From: an uncultured Erythrobacter sp.
GTDB taxonomy: Bacteria; Pseudomonadota; Alphaproteobacteria; Sphingomonadales; Sphingomonadaceae
Direction: 5' to 3'
DNA: 64,000 bases
NCBI GenBank assembly: GCA_947503155.1
Contig: CANNCL010000001.1
Coordinates: 310,001-374,000 of the forward strand
Shown here: positions 43,912-54,041 of the stretch, piece by piece
Numbering within the stretch: position 1 is the stretch's first letter
How the letters are laid out: each line of letters starts with the position of its first letter
Position numbers and translations under genes: made by a program
The notes under the pieces: generated by a model
Seen by the model: the letters and a program-made list of their open reading frames with translations, nothing else
Database searches by the model: none
Told to the model about the DNA's origin: nothing

Positions 43912-45059
43912 CACCGCATCCCCATTTCGCGCGCGATTATACCGCGCAGGATCTCTGTCGTGCCGCCGCGCAAAGTGTTGGACGGCAGGTGCAGCACCGC
44001 CTCGCGCAGCAGGCTCTCAAGTCCAACGGGCCATTCGCTTTTGGGAATACCCGCCAGCATTGCGCGCAATTTGGCAACGATGTCATTCTCCAGCCGGTTG
44101 CCCATTTCCTTCACCACCGCAGCGGCCGTCGCGGGGCTTTCGCCTTGCTCCAACATCTGCGCCACGCCCAGCGACATCCGGCGCAGCACGCGCAGATTGG
44201 CGAGGATTGAGCCGGTCTCAGCCGCGCGCCGCTCATCGGCATGACGCGCGATCAATGGCAAGGCGTGTTCAAGGGCGATCAGCGAGGTCAGGAACCGTTC
44301 GGGACCAGACCGCTCCAGTGCCAATTCGCCCATACATTGCGCCCAGCCATTACCCTGTGTGCCCAGCAAAGCCTCCGGCGGAAGCGCCACATTCTCGAAC
44401 AACGTCTCATTGAAATGCGGTGTTCCGCCAAGGTCTTCGATGCCCGAAATGTCGATCCCCGGCAGAGACAGATCGACCAGGAATTGCGAAAGGCCAACCT
44501 GGCGGTTGCGCCCTTCTGCTGGCGAAGTGCGTGCGAGCACGATCATGTAATGCGAATAATGCGCGCCAGTGGACCAGATTTTGCGGCCTGACAGCGTCCA
44601 CCCCGTTTCCGTGCGCGTCGCCGAGGTTTGGATCGCGGCGAGGTCCGATCCCGCCTGCGGCTCGCTCATTCCGATAGCGGTAAAGCACTCACCCGCTGCG
44701 ATCCGGGGGAGGATGCTGAGCCTTTGCTCTTCCGTCCCGTAACGCAGGATATGGTTGCCAGTCTGACGATCAGCGATCCAGTGCGCCGCAACCGGCGCGC
44801 CCGCCGCCAGCATTTCCTCTGTGACCACAAACCGATCTGCAACTGGCCGGTTATGCCCGCCATATGCCTTTGGCCATGTCATACCGAGCCAGCCCCGTGC
44901 CCCCATCTTGCGGCTAAATTCGGGGTCAGCGGCAGAGACCCAGCAATCAGCCGCCGGGACGAACCCGCCGGTCGCCCGCTCCGAGGCGAGGAACGCACGT
45001 ACGTCCTTGCGCAGGGCACCGGCTTCTTCGCTGAATTCGAGACGGGGAAAATGGAACAT
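43911..45059 (-). CDS. Acyl-CoA dehydrogenase, larger subunit-like
   Basis: 382-residue acyl-CoA dehydrogenase. Start placed at the ATG at 45059 (MFHFPRLEFSEEAGALRKDV), the first residue with family similarity; upstream codons look non-coding. Landmarks are GECFTAIGMSEPQAGSDLAAIQT (FAD site), TGWTLSGRKIWSTGAHYSHYMIVLART and the C-terminal LRGGTTEILRGIIAREMG. It is the first of the three-gene minus-strand unit with the smaller dehydrogenase and the crotonase. Confidence 0.88.
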   Translation of the reverse strand: MFHFPRLEFSEEAGALRKDVRAFLASERATGGFVPAADCWVSAADPEFSRKMGARGWLGMTWPKAYGGHNRPVADRFVVTEEMLAAGAPVAAHWIADRQTGNHILRYGTEEQRLSILPRIAAGECFTAIGMSEPQAGSDLAAIQTSATRTETGWTLSGRKIWSTGAHYSHYMIVLARTSPAEGRNRQVGLSQFLVDLSLPGIDISGIEDLGGTPHFNETLFENVALPPEALLGTQGNGWAQCMGELALERSGPERFLTSLIALEHALPLIARHADERRAAETGSILANLRVLRRMSLGVAQMLEQGESPATAAAVVKEMGNRLENDIVAKLRAMLAGIPKSEWPVGLESLLREAVLHLPSNTLRGGTTEILRGIIAREMGMR

Positions 45060-45282
45060 TGAAACTGATTGCCTTCTTACCGGCGATTTGGGGAGGTCTT
45101 TCGCAATTTCGGTCGCCAATTCCTAGCCGCATTAGTGCCAGTAAGCCTGCGGATCGCAATAGGGAAAGGAGCCGGAAACGGCACAACCCAAGCCAATTCT
45201 ACGCAACCGCCCCTCTTGCCCCGGCGCGCATGTTGACGCATGGCGCATCTCATACGCAACATGCTCTTAAGGGATGCGAGCA

Positions 45283-46290
45283 ATGGCCAACTCCTCATCG
45301 AATTCTCACGCATTGTCTGATGCTCTGGTCACCGTTTTTGGCGGCGGCGGCTTTGTTGGCAATTACGTTGTCCAAAGCCTGCTCTCGCGCGGGGCCCGTG
45401 TTCGCATCGCAAGCCGTAATCCGTCGAGCGGGTTTGCTTTGAAACCGCTCGCCAATCTTGGCCAGCTGCAATTTGCGCATTGCGACATCACCAAAGATGA
45501 CAGCCTCGCCGCTGCTCTCCATGGCGCAACCCATGTCGTGAATCTCGTCGGCGGCTTTTCCGGCGACCTCACCGAACTGATGGGCGAAGCGCCCGGCCGA
45601 ATGGCGGCGATTGCCAAAACGAACGGGGCGAAAGCCTTCGTCCAAATCAGCGCCATCGGACCCGATGCAGACAGCAGCGCGGAATATGCGCGCGGCAAGG
45701 CATTGGGCGAAGCACGCGTCCTCGAAGCGTTCCCGTCTGCCACCATTCTGCGACCTTCTATCGTTTTCGGCAAAGACGACGGTTTCCTCAACATGTTCGG
45801 CGGCATGATCGAGATGCTGCCTGTCCTCCCGGTATTCGGCCCTGATGCCAAACTGCAATTGGTCTATGTCGATGACGTGGCTGATGCAGTTGTCGTCGCT
45901 CTCGAAAACCCAGCCTCTCATGGCGGCCACACTTACGAACTCGGCGGACCAGAACAGCTGACCATGATGCAAATCAATCAGCGAATTGCCGCCGCTCAGG
46001 GCCGTGATCGCCGCTTCATTGCGATGCCCGATAGTCTGTCCGGCCTGTTCGCCAGCCTGCCCGGCACACCGATGAGCAAAGACCAATGGACCTTGCTGCG
46101 GCCCGGCAGCACCGTCTCCGATGGCGCGCTCACCTTTGCCGACCTCGGCATTGAACCACGCGCGCTGGGCCTGTTCCTCGACAAGTGGATGACGCGTTAC
46201 CGCAAATTTGGGCGCTTTGGCCTGTCGAATGAACGCTCCAAATCGCGTGAGAGCGCCCTTTCTGCCCCCCTTTCTGCACCGCCCGCCTGA
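45283..46290 (+). CDS. NDUFA9-type complex I-associated NAD(P)-binding epimerase
   Basis: 335-residue atypical SDR related to the mitochondrial complex I subunit NDUFA9, common in alphaproteobacteria. Start set at the second ATG (45283), which has a better-spaced aaggga ribosome site than the ATG at 45274. VTVFGGGGFVGNYVVQSLLSRGARVRIASRNP is the nucleotide-binding site; FVQISAIGPDADSSAEYARGKALGE replaces the classic catalytic YxxxK context. The role is probably linked to quinone or membrane lipid metabolism and remains unproven. Confidence 0.85.
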   Translation: MANSSSNSHALSDALVTVFGGGGFVGNYVVQSLLSRGARVRIASRNPSSGFALKPLANLGQLQFAHCDITKDDSLAAALHGATHVVNLVGGFSGDLTELMGEAPGRMAAIAKTNGAKAFVQISAIGPDADSSAEYARGKALGEARVLEAFPSATILRPSIVFGKDDGFLNMFGGMIEMLPVLPVFGPDAKLQLVYVDDVADAVVVALENPASHGGHTYELGGPEQLTMMQINQRIAAAQGRDRRFIAMPDSLSGLFASLPGTPMSKDQWTLLRPGSTVSDGALTFADLGIEPRALGLFLDKWMTRYRKFGRFGLSNERSKSRESALSAPLSAPPA

Positions 46291-46447
46291 CACACCTGAC
46301 ACACAGTCTAGGGGCAAGAATCGCGGCGCAAAATTGTCGGCGCAAAATTTGGACCCGTCACGGCCATCCGCCCGATCTAACCGCGCCGGCTGATGTAGGA
46401 AAATCTAAAATGGCGGCGCGCGCTTGGCCGCCTCCTGACCCAGGCGC

Positions 46448-47347
46448 CTACAAGTTCGCCGCATACAGCTCCAGCAAATCGGCATAGGCCTGTTCCGCCG
46501 CTTCTTCTGCATAAGATGGGCTGTCGGGCACGGTCCAACCGTGATCGCCCGCATAGACTTCCACTGTCGCCGGACGTCCGGCCAGTTCCGCCGCTTCGGC
46601 AAAGGCCCCCTTCACTTCCGGCGCGGCGGCATCGTCATCGCGTGCCACCGCAATTAAGAACGCGGCCTGCGTCCGGTCCAATACGCGGTGCGGGCTGAGC
46701 GGTTCGTCTTCGCTCACGAGGCCGCCGCCGTGGAAACTGGCCGCCGCCTTGATCCGCTCCGGCACTGCTGCTGCGCTCCACACGGTAAACGGTCCGCCCA
46801 TGCAATATCCCTGCGTGCCGATACCGCGCGGGCTATCCACCGCATCTTGCGCATCCAACCACGCTGCTGCTGAAACCGCATCGCTCCCGACCGCATCGGC
46901 ATTCAGTTTCCCGCGCCACGGTCCGACCTGCGCAAATCCGTCCGCGCCAATAAATTCAGCGAAATCGGCAAATTGTTCGCCCGCTACATCGCGGTAATAG
47001 GGGTTGAGGACGAGGACGGCATATCCTTCGCCCGCCAGCCGCCGCGCCATATTGCGTTTGGATTCGCGCAGGCCCGCAATGTCGGGCCAAAATATCACGC
47101 CGGGATGCGCGCCCTCGGTAGGGGCGACGAAGAAACCATCCATGGTGCCATCTGCGACCGTGAGGTTAAATGGGCGTTCGGTCAGATCGGCCAAACTTAG
47201 ATTCTCCTCCGCGTCACTCTCGCCAGAACTGCCCGGTGCGCAGGCCGTCACTGCTGCGGCTCCTGCGGCGGCTCCTGCCAAAACGCCAAACCGGCGGCGG
47301 CTCACCGCGTCTGCGGCCCATGTTTTGAGTTTCGCTTCATCACACAT
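46448..47347 (-). CDS. Dienelactone hydrolase family protein with TAT-like signal
   Basis: 299-residue alpha/beta hydrolase. Start at the ATG at 47347 (MCDEAKLKTWAADAVSRRRFGVLAG) gives a twin-arginine-type signal SRRRFGVLAG and a lipobox-like TAC. Catalytic elements are IGTQGYCMGGPF (nucleophile Cys), and the C-terminal YAGDHGW (His). It should be exported folded and act in the periplasm. The gene is divergent from a PQQ-dependent dehydrogenase, but a shared pathway is only a guess. Confidence 0.85.
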   Translation of the reverse strand: MCDEAKLKTWAADAVSRRRFGVLAGAAAGAAAVTACAPGSSGESDAEENLSLADLTERPFNLTVADGTMDGFFVAPTEGAHPGVIFWPDIAGLRESKRNMARRLAGEGYAVLVLNPYYRDVAGEQFADFAEFIGADGFAQVGPWRGKLNADAVGSDAVSAAAWLDAQDAVDSPRGIGTQGYCMGGPFTVWSAAAVPERIKAAASFHGGGLVSEDEPLSPHRVLDRTQAAFLIAVARDDDAAAPEVKGAFAEAAELAGRPATVEVYAGDHGWTVPDSPSYAEEAAEQAYADLLELYAANL

Positions 47348-47476
47348 TGCGGCTTTGCTCCTGCGCTTCACACCAAATTCTTGCGCGCATCCTGCGCCCA
47401 CCTTTACCGATGGGCAAGTGGATGATGGACAATCGCGACATTCGTCGGCACGATGGCAACTGAGAGTGAGGGATCC

Positions 47477-49651
47477 ATGAACAAAGCAATTTGGGGAGTA
47501 TCAGTTTTGATGCTCAGCGCGCTTGGTGTTGCATCATGCAATGAAGCGGAATTTTTGAACGCATTCGGCGACGGGGACGGCATCACCGCCACCATGTTGA
47601 CCAGTGCGGGCGAAGACCATGCAAACTGGATCACCCACGGGCGCACTTATTCCGAACAGCGCTTCTCTCCGCTGGACGCGGTCAACACCGAAAACGTCGC
47701 GGAGCTTGGCCTTGCATGGTCCGCCGATATGGACACGGCCCGGGGGCAAGAAGCGACGCCGTTGGTCATGGACGGCAAATTGTATGTCACCACCGCGTGG
47801 AGCAAGGTGAAGGCATTTAACGCCGCCACTGGCGAGCCGCTGTGGGATTACGATCCTGAGGTACCGGGCGAAACCGCCGTGCGGGCCTGCTGCGATGTGG
47901 TGAACCGGGGTCTGGCGACTTGGGGCACATCGCTGTTTCTGGGCACGCTGGATGGCCGCCTCATCTCTCTCGACCGGGATACCGGCGCGGTTCAATGGAC
48001 GGTGCAGACCACCGATCCCGACCAAAGCTACACCGTCACCGGCGCGCCGCGCGTGATTGATGGGAAAATCATCATCGGCAATGGCGGCGCGGAATTTGGC
48101 GTGCGCGGATATGTCGCTGCCTATGATGTTGCAAATGGCGAGGAACTTTGGCGTTTCTACACTGTGCCAGACGGGAATGAGGGCGGCGAAAGCCCAGAAT
48201 ACCTGCAAGCGGCGGCGGAGACATGGAACACCGAAGTGTTGGCCGGATCAGACGCGATTGGCGGCGGCGGCACCGTGTGGGATTCGATGGCGTATGACGC
48301 CGATTTGGACCTGCTTTATATCGGCGTAGGCAATGGTTCGCCGTGGAACCGCGCCTATCGTTCGCCGGGCGAAGATGGGACCGGCGAAGGTGACAACCTT
48401 TACCTGTCCAGCATCGTCGCGATCCGGCCCAGCACCGGCGAATATGTCTGGCATTATCAGACAACGCCGGGCGAAACATGGGATTACACCGCGACGCAGC
48501 ATATCATTCTGGCGGATATGGAAATTGGCGGCGAAGAACGTCAGGTTCTGATGCAGGCACCCAAAAACGGGTTTTTCTATGTCATCGACCGGGCAACCGG
48601 AGAATTCATTTCTGCTGAACCCTATGTGGCGGTGAACTGGGCAACCGGGATTGGCGAAGATGGCCGCCCGATTGAAAATCCAGAGACGCGGATTGATAAG
48701 ACGGGCCAGCCGGCGACGGTAACGCCGGGCGCGCTGGGCGGGCACAATTGGCATCCGATGGCCTATCACCCGGAAGAAAACCTCGTGTTTATCCCGGCGT
48801 TTGAGGCTGCGATGGTGTACGCACCAGAAGAGAATTGGAAGCCAGACCGGGCACGCGGATTTAACGTGGGCTTTGATTTGGCCGCAGGCGATTTGCCAGC
48901 GGATCTGGGTATTCGCCGCGAAGTGGCGGGAACATTGCGCGGCATGTTGGTGGCGTGGGACCCTGTGGCGCAGGAACCGCGATGGACCGTGGAACACCCC
49001 GGCCCATGGAATGGCGGCTTGCTCGCGACCGGCGGCGGCTTGGTTTTCCAAGGGACCGCAGGCAGCGAGTTTAACGCTTATGATGCGAGCTCTGGCGAGA
49101 AACTATGGAGCTTTGCCGCGCAGACCGGCGTGGTTGCGCCTCCGATCACTTACACGGTGGATGGCGAGCAATATGTCGCTGTGCTGGCCGGGTGGGGCGG
49201 CGCCTATTCTTTGGCGGTCGATGGGTCGCTGATCGACGACAAAGCGCCGGTGCGCAATGTGTCGCGATTGCTGGTGTTTAAGCTGGGCGCAGACGGCGAA
49301 CTACCGGCGGAAATGGAACTGGCGGCGCTGCCGCTCGATCCGCCGCCTAGCCGGGCTTCGGCTGAGGTGATTGCATTGGGCGGCGAAAAATATGCGCGCT
49401 ATTGCTCCGTCTGCCATGCGCCTGCTGCGGTGGGTTCGACGGTGCTGCCGGATCTGCGCCGGTCGGGAACTTTGGGCAATGCCGCATCGTGGGCCGCCGT
49501 GGTGCATGACGGTATCCTCAAAGATAACGGCATGGTCGGATTTGCGGATTCGATGTCCCGCGAAGAGATCGAGGCGATCCGCGCCTATGTGATCCAGCGC
49601 GCGAATGAAGATAAGGCGATGGAACCTTCCGGAAACGTCGCGCGGCGTTAA
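47477..49651 (+). CDS. PQQ-dependent quinohaemoprotein alcohol dehydrogenase
   Basis: 724-residue periplasmic dehydrogenase. Start at the ATG at 47477, after a gaggga ribosome site; a signal peptide with GVASC could be a lipobox. PQQ features are the vicinal disulfide RACCDVVNRG and the tryptophan-docking propeller repeats. The active-site run GETWDYTATQ has Thr two residues after the catalytic Asp, not Asp. This argues for a Ca-dependent enzyme, not a lanthanide XoxF type. The C-terminus is a c-type cytochrome domain with CSVCH, so electrons leave through haem. No PQQ synthesis genes are in the window. Confidence 0.92.
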   Translation: MNKAIWGVSVLMLSALGVASCNEAEFLNAFGDGDGITATMLTSAGEDHANWITHGRTYSEQRFSPLDAVNTENVAELGLAWSADMDTARGQEATPLVMDGKLYVTTAWSKVKAFNAATGEPLWDYDPEVPGETAVRACCDVVNRGLATWGTSLFLGTLDGRLISLDRDTGAVQWTVQTTDPDQSYTVTGAPRVIDGKIIIGNGGAEFGVRGYVAAYDVANGEELWRFYTVPDGNEGGESPEYLQAAAETWNTEVLAGSDAIGGGGTVWDSMAYDADLDLLYIGVGNGSPWNRAYRSPGEDGTGEGDNLYLSSIVAIRPSTGEYVWHYQTTPGETWDYTATQHIILADMEIGGEERQVLMQAPKNGFFYVIDRATGEFISAEPYVAVNWATGIGEDGRPIENPETRIDKTGQPATVTPGALGGHNWHPMAYHPEENLVFIPAFEAAMVYAPEENWKPDRARGFNVGFDLAAGDLPADLGIRREVAGTLRGMLVAWDPVAQEPRWTVEHPGPWNGGLLATGGGLVFQGTAGSEFNAYDASSGEKLWSFAAQTGVVAPPITYTVDGEQYVAVLAGWGGAYSLAVDGSLIDDKAPVRNVSRLLVFKLGADGELPAEMELAALPLDPPPSRASAEVIALGGEKYARYCSVCHAPAAVGSTVLPDLRRSGTLGNAASWAAVVHDGILKDNGMVGFADSMSREEIEAIRAYVIQRANEDKAMEPSGNVARR

Positions 49652-49665
49652 AACTCAAGCAAAGC

Positions 49666-50067
49666 TCAAGCGGCGAAGAAATTGAGTTCCAGCAGCACAT
49701 TGTTCGGGTCTGCGGTAAATATCTGCCGCAGACCGATCGATGGCACATCATTGACTTGATAATCAGCCGCGCGCGCATCCAGCCGGGATTTCACATCGTC
49801 AAAATCGCCGCAACGCAGCGCAACATGATGGATCGCGCCGGTTTCGGCACCGGGGCTGACATCGCGGTCAAACAGGCGCGGGAAATCCGCTGAATTGAGA
49901 TGCAGGATCGCATTGCCGCCGCTGTCATACATCCAGCGAACTTGGTCTGGCTTCATCGGCGGCGGACCATCGCGCTCTTCTAGATCGAGCAATTCAGCAT
50001 AGAAACGCGCTGTCTGTGCGAGATCGTCGGTGATGATGTTTACGTGATCCAGCCGTTCGACAATCAT
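49666..50067 (-). CDS. VOC family (glyoxalase/dioxygenase superfamily) protein
   Basis: 133-residue protein of one vicinal oxygen chelate module pair. LDHVNIITDDLAQTARFYAELLDL is the N-terminal half with the first metal His (residue 8). IHHVALRCGDFDDVKSRLDA holds a further His, and DPNNVLLELNFF the last Glu ligand. Function is not assigned. It sits 5 bases after purU. Confidence 0.82.
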   Translation of the reverse strand: MIVERLDHVNIITDDLAQTARFYAELLDLEERDGPPPMKPDQVRWMYDSGGNAILHLNSADFPRLFDRDVSPGAETGAIHHVALRCGDFDDVKSRLDARAADYQVNDVPSIGLRQIFTADPNNVLLELNFFAA

Positions 50068-50072
50068 ATTAG

Positions 50073-50927
50073 CTACCCTCTAAAAATCACTGTCCGCTTG
50101 CCGTTCATCAGCACGCGTTCACCCGCAAATAACCGCACCGCTTCGGCCAAAACGCGGCGTTCAATATCGCGGCCTTTGCGCACCAGATCGCTAGGCGTGT
50201 CAGTATGGCTAATGCGTTCCACGTCTTGATGGATGATCGGCCCTTCATCGAGATCCGCAGTCACAAAATGCGCGGTCGCGCCGATGATTTTGACCCCGCG
50301 ATCATGCGCCTGATGATACGGGCGAGCGCCCTTGAAACCGGGCAAGAAACTGTGATGGATATTGATACAGCGCCCGGCAAAATGCGCGGATTGTTCATCG
50401 GAGAATATCTGCATATACCGCGCCAAGATGATCAGTTCGGCATCACATGCCGCCGCAATCTCGCGCAATTTGGCCTCGGCCTCAGGCTTTGTTTGCGCCG
50501 TAACGGGAATGTGGTGGAACGGAATATCGCCAATTTCGGTGTGAATAGCGACATCGCGCGGATGGTTCGAAACCAGCGCAACCGGCTCCACATTCAATTC
50601 ACCTGTGCGGCACCGATATAGCAGATCGACGAGGCAATGATCCGCCTTGCTCACCATGATCAACACGCGGCGGCGGCGGTCCCCTGATACGATCTTCCAA
50701 TCCATCGCAAACGGCTGCGCAAACTTGGCAAAAGCCGCTCTCAAATCGTCCGCTGATGTGCCCGCCGGGTCAAAGGACACCCGCATAAAGAACCGATCCG
50801 ATCCGCGGTCATTATACTGCTGCGCGTCGAGGATGTTGCAACCGCGCTCAAACAGAAATGCGGTAACCTGGGCTGTGATCCCCGGCCTATCGCTGCAATC
50901 CAGTGTGAGTATTAGGGCGCCGTTCAA
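50073..50927 (-). CDS. purU: Formyltetrahydrofolate deformylase
   Basis: 284-residue enzyme that hydrolyses 10-formyl-THF to THF and formate. An N-terminal ACT domain ([27 protein letters not shown]) is followed by the formyltransferase-like catalytic domain. [35 protein letters not shown] contains the catalytic His and the Asn/Asp pair. It overlaps the DUF4198 gene by 4 bases. purT, which uses formate, is two genes upstream on the same strand. Confidence 0.93.
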   Translation of the reverse strand: MNGALILTLDCSDRPGITAQVTAFLFERGCNILDAQQYNDRGSDRFFMRVSFDPAGTSADDLRAAFAKFAQPFAMDWKIVSGDRRRRVLIMVSKADHCLVDLLYRCRTGELNVEPVALVSNHPRDVAIHTEIGDIPFHHIPVTAQTKPEAEAKLREIAAACDAELIILARYMQIFSDEQSAHFAGRCINIHHSFLPGFKGARPYHQAHDRGVKIIGATAHFVTADLDEGPIIHQDVERISHTDTPSDLVRKGRDIERRVLAEAVRLFAGERVLMNGKRTVIFRG

Positions 50928-51757
50928 AGCGGGCGAACCGTCAGGCTGGCAAACACTGTGAGATAGTCCGCTCGCGTGTCATGCGGTGCAGGCACGCCCC
51001 AAACAACCGAATACAGCATCGCCGATCCGTTTTGCGCCGGGATCGTCACCGAACCATCGGCATCCGTGACATAGGTGGTGATTTCACCGGTGCCATCCAG
51101 AGCGGACGCTTCCAGTTTTGCCCCGGCCAGCGGCTCCCCGCGCCACATAACGAGCAACGGCAATTGCTCCCCCTCGCCCATCGAAAATGGGTTTTCGGTT
51201 GGCACGATCTCTAGTGTCTGGCCGATCGGCATCGCTGCATTGCGCGTATGCACATCGCCGACCTGCAAAATGGTTTTCGCACGGCGGGAATAGATTTCGG
51301 TTCCGCTTACCCCGGTTAGGCCGCGCGCTTCGCGGTGGGCGGCGATAGCGGTTAGACCGACATGTTCCAGATACCGGTTAAATCGCTGCGCTTCGAGGTC
51401 GCTGAAACTTGGATTACTTTCAAACGCGAGCACATAAGTACCCGGACCCGGCACAGCCATTACCGCGCTACCTGCTTCGCGCCCATTTTCGCCCGAACCC
51501 GTGATGCGCACTGCGCTTTGCTGATCGGTCACGCCCTCTGGCCCGAACAGGCGGAGCGATACGATCCGTTCCCAATAAAGCCCCCAATCATTCGCGGCAT
51601 TGTCGCCGCTGCCGACATCACCGACCTTAAACTCGACCAGCAATTCCTCGCCCGCCTCTGGCGTGTAGTCTGCGGGTTGGAGCCAGAAGGAATGCGCCGC
51701 AGCAGCGGCAGGAATGGTCAGAGCGAGCGCGGCAAGCGCAATGCGAAACATGGTCAT
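50924..51757 (-). CDS. DUF4198 domain exported protein
   Basis: 277-residue exported protein. A signal peptide (ends AAAAAHSF) leads to the family opening [26 protein letters not shown]; the His after signal cleavage could bind metal, as in nickel/cobalt-associated DUF4198 proteins. The C-terminal half is a beta-sandwich with [16 protein letters not shown] and [10 protein letters not shown]. Its stop overlaps the purU start by 4 bases, so it is translated with purU, although a functional link is not evident. Confidence 0.8.
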   Translation of the reverse strand: MTMFRIALAALALTIPAAAAAHSFWLQPADYTPEAGEELLVEFKVGDVGSGDNAANDWGLYWERIVSLRLFGPEGVTDQQSAVRITGSGENGREAGSAVMAVPGPGTYVLAFESNPSFSDLEAQRFNRYLEHVGLTAIAAHREARGLTGVSGTEIYSRRAKTILQVGDVHTRNAAMPIGQTLEIVPTENPFSMGEGEQLPLLVMWRGEPLAGAKLEASALDGTGEITTYVTDADGSVTIPAQNGSAMLYSVVWGVPAPHDTRADYLTVFASLTVRPL

Positions 51758-51764
51758 CTTTCCC

Positions 51765-52778
51765 TTATGTCCGGCCTGTCAGCGCCGCTTCACATTGGCC
51801 CATCAGCTCAGCGATAATATCGGCGACCGGTTCTTCTTCCTTCACCATGCCGACGGATTGACCAGCCATGATCGATCCGTTTTCAATATCTCCGTCGATC
51901 ACCGCGCGGCGCAGCGCGCCTGCCCAAAATTGTTCAATCTGCAATTGTGCTTGCATCATATCGACCTCTTTACGGTCGAGCATCCCAGCCACTTCGATCT
52001 GCTTGGCGGTGAATTCTTCGGTGCCCTTGTTCTTCAACGCGCGCACCGGGATCACCGGCAGACGCGGGTCAACTTGGACGCTGGCATCGGCATCGCGGGC
52101 CTTTGCGCGGAAAAATGCCTTTTTGAAATCGGGATGCGCAATGCTTTCCGTCGCGCAGGCAAAGCGGGTGCCCAATTGCACGCCGCATGCGCCCATCTCT
52201 AGATAGCCGGCGATCGATTCGCCCCGGCCAATGCCGCCGGCGACAAACACGATGTGGCTTTCAGCGAGTTCAGGCAGGAATTCTTGTGCCAGCACGCTGG
52301 TGGCGACCGGGCCGATATGACCGCCTGCCTCCATCCCCTCAATAACCAAAGCGTCGCCGCCCGAACGCAGCAATTTCTTCGCCAGCGCCAATGTTGGCGC
52401 AAATACGATGACCTTGCCGCCAAATGCCTTGATCGCTTCGACGCTGCCCTTGGGCGGGATGCCGCCTGCCAGAACAACGTGTGTGATCTTATGCTTTGCG
52501 CACACCGCGATGAGGTCGATCAATTGCGGGTGCATGGTAATCAGGTTCACGCCAAACGGTTTATCGGTGCGCGCTTTGGTTTCGGCAATTTCCGTGTCGA
52601 GCAGGTCGGGCGTCATTGCCCCGCAAGCGATCACACCAAATCCGCCCGCGTTCGAAATCGCAGAGACAAGGTTCCGCTCAGACACCCAGCTCATCGCTCC
52701 GCAAAGGATCGCATGTTCACAGCCGAGGAAGTCGATGCCGCGCTGCATAAGGCGCGCGCTCTTTGAATATGTGCTCAT
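51765..52778 (-). CDS. Nitronate monooxygenase (2-nitropropane dioxygenase family)
   Basis: 337-residue FMN enzyme of TIM-barrel fold. Start at the ATG at 52778 (MSTYSKSARLMQRGIDFLGCE); the 10 residues before it in the track ORF are unlikely. FMN and active-site segments are ILCGAMSWVSERNLVSAISNAGGFGVIACGAM, VIEGMEAGGHIG and FVAGGIGRGESIAGYLEMGACGVQLGTRFACATES. It oxidises alkyl nitronates or related compounds. It is 7 bases upstream of the DUF4198 gene. Confidence 0.88.
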   Translation of the reverse strand: MSTYSKSARLMQRGIDFLGCEHAILCGAMSWVSERNLVSAISNAGGFGVIACGAMTPDLLDTEIAETKARTDKPFGVNLITMHPQLIDLIAVCAKHKITHVVLAGGIPPKGSVEAIKAFGGKVIVFAPTLALAKKLLRSGGDALVIEGMEAGGHIGPVATSVLAQEFLPELAESHIVFVAGGIGRGESIAGYLEMGACGVQLGTRFACATESIAHPDFKKAFFRAKARDADASVQVDPRLPVIPVRALKNKGTEEFTAKQIEVAGMLDRKEVDMMQAQLQIEQFWAGALRRAVIDGDIENGSIMAGQSVGMVKEEEPVADIIAELMGQCEAALTGRT

Positions 52779-52815
52779 AGCCACTGCGATTAGTGGGCGC
52801 GCCGCCAAAGATCAA

Positions 52816-53994
52816 TCAGTCGCGATAGGCAATGCGCAGCGTGCCCGCAGCCTCCGCCGCCAGTGCGCGCGCGTCATCTGTATCTTCGCTGACGGCCAGA
52901 GCGACCGCCATTCTGCGATAGGGCCGCGTGGTCGGCTTGCCGAAAATACGGATATCGACATTGGGGCTTAGGCCGAGCGCGTCTGCCAGTCCCTCATAGC
53001 CGAAATCCGCGCTGTCACGGTCTGCCAGCACAACCGCCGATGCCGCCGGACATGCAGGTTCATCGCCCATAATCGGCATTCCGAGCACCGCGCGGGCGTG
53101 AAGATCAAATTCGGAGAGGTCTTGCGAGATCAATGTCACCATGCCGGTATCGTGCGGGCGCGGAGAAAGCTCGGAGAAAATCACCTCATCGCCCTTCACA
53201 AAGAACTCCACACCAAACAGCCCCCAGCCCCGGCCATTCCCTTCCAGCGCTTCCACGACTTTGGTGGCCATCGCCTGAGCCTTTGCCAAAGCGCCATCTG
53301 ACATAGCGGCAGGCTGCCAGCTTTCCTGATAATCGCCGCGTTCCTGACGGTGGCCGATGGGCGGACAAAAGGAAAAGCCGTCTCTGTGCCGCACGGTCAG
53401 CAATGTGATCTCATAATCGAAATCGATAAACCCTTCGGCGATCACCCGGCGGCGATCGCCGCGCATATTGGCGCAGGCATATTCCCAAGCGGCTTCTAAT
53501 TCCCCCTCGCTATCCACCTTGCTTTGACCTTTGCCAGACGATGACATCACCGGCTTTATCACGCAGGGGAAACCGGCATGGGCGGCGCCTTCGCGCAATT
53601 CGGCTAAGGTTTCGGCATAGCGATAGCGCGATGTTGTTAGCCCCAATTCTTGCGCTGCCAGATCGCGGATTGCGTCGCGGTTCATGGTCAGCTGCGCCGC
53701 GCGGGCAGAGGGGACGACATTAAAGCCCTCCTCCTCCAGATCGGCGAGCACTTCGGTGCGGATCGCCTCAATTTCGGGCACAATGTGATCGGGCCGATGT
53801 TTAAGCACGGCGGCGCGCAAAGCATCTGGGTCGAGCATCGAAAACACTTCGGCGGCGTCCGCGACTTGCATCGCCGGGGCATCTTCATACGCATCGCAGG
53901 CGATGACCCTTGCGCCTAAGCGTTTGGCAGAAATGGTGAATTCGCGGCCTAACTCGCCAGAGCCCAGCAGCATGATTGTGGATGTGAATGGCAT
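52816..53994 (-). CDS. purT: Formate-dependent phosphoribosylglycinamide formyltransferase
   Basis: 392-residue ATP-grasp enzyme that formylates GAR using formate and ATP. The N-terminal domain begins IMLLGSGELGREFTISAKRLGARVIACDAY. The ATP-grasp core shows PCVIKPVMSSSGKGQSKV, and FGVEFFVKGDEVIFSELSPRPHDTGMVTLISQ carries the metal-binding Glu residues. It lies two genes upstream of purU, which makes formate. Confidence 0.94.
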   Translation of the reverse strand: MPFTSTIMLLGSGELGREFTISAKRLGARVIACDAYEDAPAMQVADAAEVFSMLDPDALRAAVLKHRPDHIVPEIEAIRTEVLADLEEEGFNVVPSARAAQLTMNRDAIRDLAAQELGLTTSRYRYAETLAELREGAAHAGFPCVIKPVMSSSGKGQSKVDSEGELEAAWEYACANMRGDRRRVIAEGFIDFDYEITLLTVRHRDGFSFCPPIGHRQERGDYQESWQPAAMSDGALAKAQAMATKVVEALEGNGRGWGLFGVEFFVKGDEVIFSELSPRPHDTGMVTLISQDLSEFDLHARAVLGMPIMGDEPACPAASAVVLADRDSADFGYEGLADALGLSPNVDIRIFGKPTTRPYRRMAVALAVSEDTDDARALAAEAAGTLRIAYRD

Positions 53995-54041
53995 AGAGGC
54001 GGCCTAGCGGTTGGACGGCGCGAGTCCAAGCCAGCGGCTGG

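Noticed and set aside
45295-46317. 340-residue minus-strand ORF opposite the NDUFA9-type gene
   Set aside because: It is a frame shadow: composition is Arg/Gly/Ala-rich with no motifs, and the plus strand carries a clear Rossmann-fold gene.
46324-46350. Short direct repeat ggcgcaaaatt at 46.3 kb
   Set aside because: Two imperfect copies only, between convergent genes, with no sign of function.
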